From: UBA7330 sp965243485
GTDB lineage: Bacteria; Bacteroidota; Bacteroidia; Cytophagales; Cyclobacteriaceae
Reading direction: 5' to 3'
Assembly (NCBI GenBank): GCA_965243485.1
Contig: CBDEVP010000001.1
Span: 2,542,001 to 2,606,000 of the forward strand
Length of the DNA: 64,000 bases
Within the stretch, counting starts at the first letter, position 1; each line of letters starts with the position of its first letter. The position numbers and the translations under genes are program-made. Under the pieces are notes generated by a model, which was given only the letters and a program-made list of their open reading frames with translations, made no database searches and had not been told where the DNA came from. Positions 9,181 through 16,063 of this stretch are shown here, piece after piece.

Positions 9181-9852
9181 CTAATCCGCGGCCTGGTTCA
9201 GGAACCTGTCAAATGGATATAAAGCTTTGAATACGCCGGCACAATGCTGTAAAAAATTATCGGAGAGGATATCTTGATCCGAACAGCTATGCATGGCCAG
9301 GAAACTTTTGTGCTTTAACAATTCAATTTCAGGATGGTCTTGCGGATAATCCCTTGGCGATGTTTTCAGCTTTTCTCCTTCCATTTTGCCGAAATATTTT
9401 TTAAAATCAGGATCAGCAAGAATTTTTTTAAGTGAATCCGCATTATAGTTGATTTCCTGCCGGATCGCCTTCAACCATGTGCTTTCCGGTAAATATGCAC
9501 CTCCTGCCAGCACGGAGGCTCCGGGTTCAAGTGAAATATAATATCCGGCTTTTGAATGAATTTCTGATTTGCTGGGTGCGGATGTGATATGTGCGCCCAG
9601 GTTGGTCTTATATGGAGATTTGTCATTTGAAAACCGGATGTCGCGGTTGATCCTGAAGATGGTGTCTTTGGCAGTGAAATGTCCAACCTCCCTGTCGAAT
9701 TTGGCGATCTCCATGATCAGTGCATCAATGAATTCCATGAATTCCTTCCTGGCTTTTTCATAATCTTTCTTATGCGCATGGAACCAGTCGCGATCATTGT
9801 TTTGCTTTAGTTCTTTCAGGAATTGAAGGGTTGGTTGGGTGATTTTTGACAT
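9181..9852 (-). CDS. DUF2461 domain protein
   Basis: The 223-residue protein matches the DUF2461 (TIGR02453) family over its whole length. Family hallmarks are FLKELKQNNDRDWFHAHK at the N terminus, then FRINRDIRFSNDKSPYKTNLGA, GYYISLEPG and a proline-rich segment around PRDYPQDHPEIELLKHK. The biochemical role of this widespread family is not known. It is 8 bases downstream of the TfoX-like gene, and these small cytoplasmic proteins probably share a transcript. Confidence 0.85.
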   Translation of the reverse strand: MSKITQPTLQFLKELKQNNDRDWFHAHKKDYEKARKEFMEFIDALIMEIAKFDREVGHFTAKDTIFRINRDIRFSNDKSPYKTNLGAHITSAPSKSEIHSKAGYYISLEPGASVLAGGAYLPESTWLKAIRQEINYNADSLKKILADPDFKKYFGKMEGEKLKTSPRDYPQDHPEIELLKHKSFLAMHSCSDQDILSDNFLQHCAGVFKALYPFDRFLNQAAD

Positions 9853-9860
9853 TTCAAATT

Positions 9861-10202
9861 TTATTTTTTCTTACTTGACTTTGCTTTAGGGTTAAAGGCC
9901 AGGCATTCGTAGACCCATAACTCGAGGTCTTCATCTTTGTCATATCCGTCCGGGTGGATAAATAAATACCCATTCATAGGGCGACCCCCGTGGATCATTT
10001 GTTCTACACCGGTATTTTTTACCAGCTTATCAACCTTCTCCGGGTCCACCCTGGCCATGATGCCTCCCTTGTAAGTTCCGAGACACATTTTATCATCCAC
10101 CATGAAGCAATCGCCACCGAACATCTTCTTTTCAGTCCAGGTTGCTCCCTGGTCCTTCAGTGTCCTGCGAATTCGTTCCAACAAGTAAGGGTCCGTAGCC
10201 AT
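9861..10202 (-). CDS. TfoX/Sxy N-terminal domain protein
   Basis: This 113-residue protein is a single TfoX N-terminal domain: RRTLKDQGATWTEKKMFGG, then FMVDDKMCLGTYKGGIMARVDP and RPMNGYLFIHPDGYD. In gamma-proteobacteria the domain belongs to the Sxy competence regulator. Stand-alone copies in Bacteroidota have no established role, so no competence function is claimed. The tail is lysine-rich (KAKSSKKK). Its start overlaps the stop of the upstream gene by one base (TAATG), showing translational coupling. Confidence 0.85.
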   Translation of the reverse strand: MATDPYLLERIRRTLKDQGATWTEKKMFGGDCFMVDDKMCLGTYKGGIMARVDPEKVDKLVKNTGVEQMIHGGRPMNGYLFIHPDGYDKDEDLELWVYECLAFNPKAKSSKKK

Positions 10203-10522
10203 TATTTGATCGTGCGGGTAAAAGTGAGTGCCATGTCAGTCAATGATTCCCAATAGCTCATTTCATGTTTATCTATCAGATACCACCCTTTCAATGGTGG
10301 CTTTGTTTTAAACGGGCTCAGTAATTGCGGCTTGGTGATGCCATGCTTTTTTGGATCAAAATTTAGGCCTAATCGAAATCCCATTTTGTCCCTGTAATAA
10401 AATGCAAAGACCCTGCCCTTGTACTTAAGTCCCGGAGAACTCATCATGTTGCCAGCTGCCACACCGGGAACGCTCAAATATTTTTCAACCAGTCCATCGA
10501 ATTTGGCTAGAGGTGTGTCCAT
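10202..10522 (-). CDS. Small protein, possibly TfoX/YjbR-like fold
   Basis: The product is 106 residues from the ATG at 10522; the frame extends 19 codons upstream but that part looks non-conserved and has no better start. The sequence (MDTPLAKFDGLVEKYLS, MMSSPGLKYKGRVFAFYYRDKMGFRLG, then LSPFKTKPPLKGWYLID) has the strand pattern of TfoX or MmcQ/YjbR-like domains. I cannot name the family with certainty. It is one-base coupled to the TfoX gene, so the two may have arisen by duplication or form a pair. Confidence 0.6.
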   Translation of the reverse strand: MDTPLAKFDGLVEKYLSVPGVAAGNMMSSPGLKYKGRVFAFYYRDKMGFRLGLNFDPKKHGITKPQLLSPFKTKPPLKGWYLIDKHEMSYWESLTDMALTFTRTIK

Positions 10523-10676
10523 GATCCAATCAATATTACAAGATAACGAATGAGTACAAATAACGAAAAATTCTACCAAAATGAGTGCTTCAATTTTTCA
10601 CACGGAAAAATGATCGTTCATCACATCCAAATACACTTTATGTAAATTCTGTATTGAGAAGCATACAAGTCAAAAC

Positions 10677-10693
10677 ACCAAATAATATTTGGT
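10677..10693. promoter_or_regulatory. 17-base palindrome upstream of the Calx-beta lipoprotein gene
   Basis: ACCAAATAATATTTGGT is a perfect inverted repeat of two 8-base arms around one A. It sits 42 bases before the ATG at 10735. Its size and position fit an operator for a dimeric regulator. No matching regulator gene is adjacent, so its role is inference. Confidence 0.3.
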
Positions 10694-10734
10694 CGTATAA
10701 GATTGCGTTGCTAATCGAAGACAATTAGGTACAA

Positions 10735-12192
10735 ATGACAATAATCCAAAAAATAACAGCTGCGATCATGGTGATGGCAGGTCTGACAGCATGTAATGAT
10801 GATGAGAATATAAGCCAGCCAGTGGTTGCACAGTTCCAGGCAGACGCTTCTATTTCTGAAGGTACAGGGGCAACCATGTTTGCCCTTGTTTTTGACAAGG
10901 CCTCTACACAGGAGGGTTTTGCGGTAATCGAGGTTTCTTCCGGTTTCGAAGGAGCTTATTATTTAGATCACGAGGTGATCGATGGTTTGATCACCCTGGA
11001 GATCGCCGAAGATGACACTGCAGCTTTTGTGGTGGTAACACCGATAAACAATCAGACATTGGACGGAAATAAGACGTTGTCGTTTGTTTTAACGGATCTT
11101 AGTGATGGCTTTTTGCCAGGAGAGAAATCAGAGATTGAGATCACCATTGTGGATGACGAGGCCCCCGCGGAGATCAATTTTGCCGAAGAGGCTGTTGAAG
11201 TGAGGGAAAATGCATCCCAGGCGAGGCAGATCATCATCCACTTTGTCTCACCGGCTCCGGCAGCCGGGAAGATCTCCTTACAATTCGATCAGTCGATTGA
11301 AAACATTCTTTCTACGGACCTGACACTTGTAGATGGCGAGGCTGAGATCGATGTTGCTTTTGGAGCAACACAGGTTACATTTTTTGTGGGCGGAATAAAC
11401 AATGGTCTGCTGAACGGTCATAAGACTTTGGGATTGACGATTTCCCATGTGGAAGGTGCCCTGCAATTAGGAGAGTCGAAAACTATGAGCTTGACGGTGC
11501 TGGACGATGAGCTTATCGGCAAGCCTAAATCGTATGAGACATCTGGTGGTGGTTGGTATTACTCCAAAATGTTCGAATATGATGAACTGGGAAGGATCAG
11601 CAAAATCCACTGGGAGCAAAGAACCCCTGGCACTTTAGGAGGCACCTACATCCTTAACTACAATGAAGAGGGTAAATTGAGCAGGATCGACAATGGTCAG
11701 GAGGATTATGACATCTTCACTTATGAGAATGGTAGAATTGTAAGATCAGAAAACTTCCAGTTCGGAGTAATGAAGTCATACAGGCTTTATGATTATGATG
11801 ATAATGGAAACATTGGAGCAATGACCATTTACCATTTGCAACCTAATGGTGAATACAAGCAGGGAGCTCTATTTGTTTATCTGAATTATTTGGATGGAAA
11901 TATTTACAAGAGGCTTTCATATTCGGTTTCAGTAGTTGAAGGTCAGGAAGAATATCATCTGATATCTTCTGAAACTTTTGGTAATTATCATGAAAGAGCA
12001 AATCCTTTTCCTGCTTTTGAGGTAATCCCTACCGTAATTTCTCAAAGCAAACTTCCTGGTTCATATAATTTTGACAATGGGGAAAACCTTCTCAGATATA
12101 ATTTCTCTTATGTCTTTAACGAAGAAGGACTCCCAGTGACCAGAAGCGTGACAGGTGCCGGAAACGAATTTACGACTTATAGTTACTACTGA
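10735..12192 (+). CDS. Lipoprotein with two Calx-beta-like domains and YD-like repeats
   Basis: This 485-residue protein starts with a lipobox (MAGLTACN). Residues ~30-140 and ~145-260 are two related beta-sandwich domains. Each ends in a TIVDDE or TVLDDE motif typical of Calx-beta repeats (FQADASISEGTGATMFAL; INFAEEAVEVRENASQAR). The second half carries YD/RHS-like strands such as FEYDELGRISKIHW, LNYNEEGKLSRIDNG and YDYDDNGNI, giving a beta-rich filament-like surface. It is probably anchored to the outer membrane, with a binding or adhesive role that is inference. The gene stands alone between a palindrome and a strong terminator. Confidence 0.75.
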   Translation: MTIIQKITAAIMVMAGLTACNDDENISQPVVAQFQADASISEGTGATMFALVFDKASTQEGFAVIEVSSGFEGAYYLDHEVIDGLITLEIAEDDTAAFVVVTPINNQTLDGNKTLSFVLTDLSDGFLPGEKSEIEITIVDDEAPAEINFAEEAVEVRENASQARQIIIHFVSPAPAAGKISLQFDQSIENILSTDLTLVDGEAEIDVAFGATQVTFFVGGINNGLLNGHKTLGLTISHVEGALQLGESKTMSLTVLDDELIGKPKSYETSGGGWYYSKMFEYDELGRISKIHWEQRTPGTLGGTYILNYNEEGKLSRIDNGQEDYDIFTYENGRIVRSENFQFGVMKSYRLYDYDDNGNIGAMTIYHLQPNGEYKQGALFVYLNYLDGNIYKRLSYSVSVVEGQEEYHLISSETFGNYHERANPFPAFEVIPTVISQSKLPGSYNFDNGENLLRYNFSYVFNEEGLPVTRSVTGAGNEFTTYSYY

Positions 12193-12214
12193 TCATTTGG
12201 CGACTGCATTCTCT

Positions 12215-12249
12215 AAGCCCGTGGTCTGAGATCGCGGGCTTCATTTTTT
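12215..12249 (+). terminator. Rho-independent terminator
   Basis: AAGCCCG (12215-12221) pairs with CGGGCTT (12235-12241) around a 13-base loop and is followed by CATTTTTT. It ends the lipoprotein transcript. The stem runs into the last base of the converging GNAT-nitrilase gene. Confidence 0.75.
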
Positions 12250-13764
12250 GAGCTTCAGTTGATAGAGATCTTTCCTCTTGTCCTTTAGATTCCTCACACT
12301 TCCAAACTCATTTAGTTCTCTCAGCAGGTCGATATCGACATCCGCAATGAGCATCATTTCCGTATTGGGTGTGGCTTCAGCTTTGATCCCATTGGAGGGA
12401 AACGCAAAATCACAGGGTGTAAATACCATGGACTGTGCGAACTGGATATCCATATTATGAACATTAGGAAGGTTGCCAACACTGCCAGCAATGGCCACGT
12501 AGCATTCGTTTTCTATGGCTCTGGCCTGGGCGCAAAGTTTCACCCTGGAGTAACCATTTTGGGTATCTGTAAGAAACGGAACAAACAACAGATCCATCCC
12601 CTGATCGGAGAGGATCCGGCTCACTTCGGGAAACTCCACGTCATAGCAGATCAGGATACCGATCTTGCCACAATCCGTATCAAACACCTTGATCTGGTTT
12701 CCACCTTCCATACCCCACACTTTGACTTCATCAGGTGTGCAATGGATTTTTTCATATCGATCTACCGTACCATCCCGTCGACAGAGGTACCCTGCATTAT
12801 AGAGCCTGTTGTCGATCACTTCTGGCATACTTCCGGAAATGATGTTGATGTTGTAGGAGATGGCCAGCTCCGACAATTTCTGAGTAATGATCTCTGAAAA
12901 TTTGGCCAGCTCACGGATTGCCTCTGGTTCGGAGAGATGGTTGTTTTCCGCCATCAAGGGAGCCATAAAGAATTCCGGGAACAAGGCAAAATCCGAGCGA
13001 TATCTTGAGATGGTATCAACAAAATATTCCACCTGCTGCATCAGGTCATTCAGGTCTTTGTAGGGGCGCATTTGCCACTGGATCAGTCCAAGGCGCACCA
13101 CCGTTTTAGTTGTGACAGCCTTCCGTTCCTCCTTCTCATGGTAAATATTGAACCACTCAAGCAGCACGGCGTAGTCCTTGCTTGCGTCATCCCCTTCCAG
13201 ATAATTTTTCAGAATGATGGTAGGATGAAAATCATTGGCCATCTGAAAGTCCAGGACCGGATCCTGTATTTCCTTATGCCTCACTTTCTCTATGTACTGC
13301 TTCGGGGTCAGCTCTTTGGCATACTTGTGATAGTTGGGGATACGTCCACCGAATGCAACCCCCTTGAGGTTGAGGTTTTCACATAATTCCTTTCTGTAGT
13401 CGTAAAGTCTTCGACCCAGGCGCAAACCCCGGAATTCAGGCAAGATGAAAATATCAATCCCATACAGCATGTCGCCGTTGGGATTGTGTGTGGTGAATTT
13501 ATAGTTACCTGTAACCTGTAAATAGGTGTGCTGACGGTTGAATTTGTCATAGTCCACGATGATCGCCAGAGCGCACCCAACAATTTTGTCATTGACTTTT
13601 ACGGCTACCTGTCCCTCGGGAAACTTTTTGATGAGCCGTTTGATCTCGTGCTCTTCCCAGTGCGGGTCATCCATGTTAGGATAAGCGATGATCATCGCTT
13701 CCTTCAGGTCATGATAATCCTCTACGGTGAGAAAGTCCAGCGTTACATTTTCAATCTCTATCAT
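12241..13764 (-). CDS. GNAT acetyltransferase-carbon-nitrogen hydrolase fusion
   Basis: The 507-residue protein joins two enzymes. Residues ~1-210 form a GNAT N-acetyltransferase domain with the acetyl-CoA loop near EFRGLRLGRRLYDYR. Residues ~220-505 form a nitrilase-superfamily hydrolase with the full triad: Glu264 (LFPEFFM), Lys339 (YEKIHC) and Cys373 (ILICYDVEFPE). Such fusions recur in Bacteroidota and their substrate is unknown; coupled deamidation and acetylation of a small amide is a reasonable guess. The ATG at 13764 is chosen over an in-frame TTG three codons upstream. It is encoded opposite the lipoprotein gene and converges on its terminator. Confidence 0.9.
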   Translation of the reverse strand: MIEIENVTLDFLTVEDYHDLKEAMIIAYPNMDDPHWEEHEIKRLIKKFPEGQVAVKVNDKIVGCALAIIVDYDKFNRQHTYLQVTGNYKFTTHNPNGDMLYGIDIFILPEFRGLRLGRRLYDYRKELCENLNLKGVAFGGRIPNYHKYAKELTPKQYIEKVRHKEIQDPVLDFQMANDFHPTIILKNYLEGDDASKDYAVLLEWFNIYHEKEERKAVTTKTVVRLGLIQWQMRPYKDLNDLMQQVEYFVDTISRYRSDFALFPEFFMAPLMAENNHLSEPEAIRELAKFSEIITQKLSELAISYNINIISGSMPEVIDNRLYNAGYLCRRDGTVDRYEKIHCTPDEVKVWGMEGGNQIKVFDTDCGKIGILICYDVEFPEVSRILSDQGMDLLFVPFLTDTQNGYSRVKLCAQARAIENECYVAIAGSVGNLPNVHNMDIQFAQSMVFTPCDFAFPSNGIKAEATPNTEMMLIADVDIDLLRELNEFGSVRNLKDKRKDLYQLKLKK

Positions 13765-13830
13765 ATCCCACAAAATTCTTTATAAAAAAGCTGTAAACCA
13801 ATTTCGGACTTGTCATTGAGCCGGATCGGA

Positions 13831-13992
13831 CTACTTATTCCTGGTAAATCTGGCGGAACCATAACCAAAGATGATCCCAACTGCAAGTCCCAATGCGAGC
13901 CAGGTGGGTACATCGTCCATCGCCACACCAACAGCAGCGCCAATAGCCACCCCAAGGACTATTCCCAATCCTAACCTGGACTTCTTTTTCAA
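13831..13992 (-). CDS. Small glycine-zipper membrane protein (53 aa)
   Basis: This short frame starts at a TTG (13992) directly behind the preceding gene's stop. It encodes KKKSRLGLGIVLGVAIGAAV, then VPTWLALGLAVGIIFGYGSA and a basic end RFTRNK. The two hydrophobic segments with repeated GxxxG/small-residue spacing look like a real two-helix inner-membrane protein rather than chance. There is no ATG alternative. It probably shares a transcript with the upstream membrane-protein gene. Function is unknown. Confidence 0.5.
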   Translation of the reverse strand: MKKKSRLGLGIVLGVAIGAAVGVAMDDVPTWLALGLAVGIIFGYGSARFTRNK

Positions 13993-13998
13993 AAGGAT

Positions 13999-14415
13999 TT
14001 ATTTAAAATACAGTACTGCACAAACCACAATCGCTATTCCGGTGATCAGTGCCAATGATCCGATCATAGATGTACTTTTTAGCTGACTGGCATCCCCTTT
14101 TCTTGCTTTCCTGGCTTTTGAACTCACGATCCCAATCAGGGCGCCAAGTACAAGAAACAAGACCAGTTTGGTAATGAGGATGGGCGAAGAGCCCAATATT
14201 GACCAGTAAGGCGTCATCAGATATCCCCCGGAGATAAATGAAAGTAATAATCCGATATTTCCCATGGTGCCAATGGAATAAGCATTCATCATGAAGTTAT
14301 TCTTTTCATCAGCGCCCAGTTTGGAAGCAGTTCTGCCTAAAAAGAAGTAGGCAAAAGCAGTGCCCAGTGCCATTGCAAGACCAAGGAAATGAAGGATGAG
14401 CATGATTTCTCTCAT
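13999..14415 (-). CDS. Four-helix membrane protein, hypothetical
   Basis: The 138-residue product has about four transmembrane segments: LILHFLGLAMALGTAFAYFF, IGTMGNIGLLLSFISGGYL, ILITKLVLFLVLGALIGIV and SLALITGIAIVVCAVLYF. The overall look is that of DUF2269/CopD-like small integral membrane proteins, with a histidine in helix 1 and a basic loop (SSKARKARKGDAS), but the family assignment is tentative. It precedes the glycine-zipper gene. Confidence 0.65.
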   Translation of the reverse strand: MREIMLILHFLGLAMALGTAFAYFFLGRTASKLGADEKNNFMMNAYSIGTMGNIGLLLSFISGGYLMTPYWSILGSSPILITKLVLFLVLGALIGIVSSKARKARKGDASQLKSTSMIGSLALITGIAIVVCAVLYFK

Positions 14416-14466
14416 AGCATTTTTTTTTGGCTAATATAACAGTTTGCCTGTTCTTTTGTTCCTTTA

Positions 14467-16008
14467 CTACTCCGTCACAGGCTCAAAATCACCATAATAC
14501 CACTCAGGGAACGAACCTTCCTGAGCTCTCTGAGGATGCCGGTTGAAATACTGGCGTCCCCTATCAGGAAGGATGGGAACTTTAAGACCATTGGTGCTTT
14601 CCAGTTGGTGGAAAAGCTGCTCCTTCATCGAGGCAGCCACCCCACTCATGTTTGGGTCCCGGATGAGGTTATTCCGTTCAAGAGGATCATTTTGGATGTC
14701 ATACAGTTCGTCTGTATCCCAGATGCCATGGTAACGAATGAATTTGTAGCGGTCGTCTCGAAGGGCGAAGACTGTGGGTGTCTGCGGGTAGTTCCACTCC
14801 CAGTAATACTCATAAAGCAGAGACTCCCTTCCGCGACCACCACCAGAGACCACCTGATCCCAGAAACTTACTCCATCAAAGTCACCCTGCCCTATACCGG
14901 CTGCGTCTAACAGGGTAGGTGCAATATCAATATTGGCTACAATCGGATCAAATCTGGTATTGGGTTTGATCTTTCCGGGATATTTCATCAGGAGAGGTAC
15001 CCTGATCGATGCTTCGTAGGCCGTTCGCTTATCGATCAGTCCGTGGTCGCCGAATTGAAAGCCATTGTCTCCCATGTAAACCAGCAGGGTGTTAGAAACG
15101 AGGTCGCTTTCCTCCAGATAGTCCATGACCCGGCCCACATTGTCATCCACAGCAATGAGGGCTTCGCAATATCTTTTATAATAGGCTTCCACATCGAAAG
15201 TATCCAGATTGTATCCGAAGTCTACTCCATGGCGACTGTTGCGCTGATCGATGAGCCAGCGGGGTTTGTCTTCGTAGTTTTCAGGTGTATTGGCAAAAGT
15301 GGAAGGAGGCGACCACTCCACATCGGCATAGGTGCCACGGTCTTCGTCCCTTGGAACAAAATCAGAGTGGACGGCTTTATGACTGATGTAAAGAAAGAAC
15401 GGCTGCTCCTTTTGCTTCCGGTTTTCCATCCAGTCGAGGGCGTAATCCGTAAGTTCATCAGTGATGTATCCTTTTTGAGGTACTCTTTCTTCCCCGTTGA
15501 TATTGAATCCATCATACCGGGTCTGAGGTACCACGCGTGAGGTGCCATGTCCATCGGGATAGTAGGTACCCTGCCCGCGAAAAGCCACCCAGTGGTCAAA
15601 ACCGCGTTGTGGTTCATCCACATCCCCCATATGCCATTTCCCGATGAAGGCGGTTTCGTATCCAGCCAGCTGCAAATACTGGGGAAAAAAGACCAATGAG
15701 CTATCGACAGGATGATAATTGTCAACGACCCCATGGTTGTGGGCATACAAACCCGTGAGGATCGAAGCCCTGCTGGGAGAGCAAAGAGAAGTGGTAACAA
15801 ATGCATTTTCAAAGAGGGATCCTTCCCGTGCAAGCCGATCGAGGTTGGGTGTCTTTAAGAAAGGATGATCCATGACGCCAAGTGCGTCCCACCGGTGGTC
15901 ATCGGTCAGGATGAAAATAATGTTCGGAGGTTCTTCGACTGTTTTCGGTTGCTTACATGCAACACAACTAATGACTAGTAATAAGATTGATCCGACTTTA
16001 GAAAACAT
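14467..16008 (-). CDS. Sulfatase (formylglycine-dependent), lipoprotein
   Basis: This 513-residue S1-family sulfatase has a lipoprotein leader (candidate cysteines at 15 and 18). PNIIFILTDDHRWD follows with metal-binding aspartates, and then the CSPSRASILTG motif with Cys76 as the formylglycine precursor. Other landmarks are GKWHMGD, YMGDNGFQFGDHGL and RVPLLMKYPG. It resembles the iduronate/heparan-type branch more than the choline sulfatases, but sequence inspection cannot fix the substrate. The gene lies 55 bases downstream of the GH106 rhamnosidase and is probably co-transcribed. This suggests it desulfates a rhamnose-containing algal or bacterial glycan. It needs an anaerobic-type maturase encoded elsewhere. 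Confidence 0.9.
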   Translation of the reverse strand: MFSKVGSILLLVISCVACKQPKTVEEPPNIIFILTDDHRWDALGVMDHPFLKTPNLDRLAREGSLFENAFVTTSLCSPSRASILTGLYAHNHGVVDNYHPVDSSLVFFPQYLQLAGYETAFIGKWHMGDVDEPQRGFDHWVAFRGQGTYYPDGHGTSRVVPQTRYDGFNINGEERVPQKGYITDELTDYALDWMENRKQKEQPFFLYISHKAVHSDFVPRDEDRGTYADVEWSPPSTFANTPENYEDKPRWLIDQRNSRHGVDFGYNLDTFDVEAYYKRYCEALIAVDDNVGRVMDYLEESDLVSNTLLVYMGDNGFQFGDHGLIDKRTAYEASIRVPLLMKYPGKIKPNTRFDPIVANIDIAPTLLDAAGIGQGDFDGVSFWDQVVSGGGRGRESLLYEYYWEWNYPQTPTVFALRDDRYKFIRYHGIWDTDELYDIQNDPLERNNLIRDPNMSGVAASMKEQLFHQLESTNGLKVPILPDRGRQYFNRHPQRAQEGSFPEWYYGDFEPVTE

Positions 16009-16063
16009 AGAAGTAATTCATTAACATAATAACTGACAACTCAACAACTCCATAACCATTAAT

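Noticed and set aside
9861..10202. A competence regulator (Sxy) function for the TfoX-like protein
   Set aside because: Only the N-terminal domain is present and the lineage is far from gamma-proteobacteria; no competence genes are nearby.
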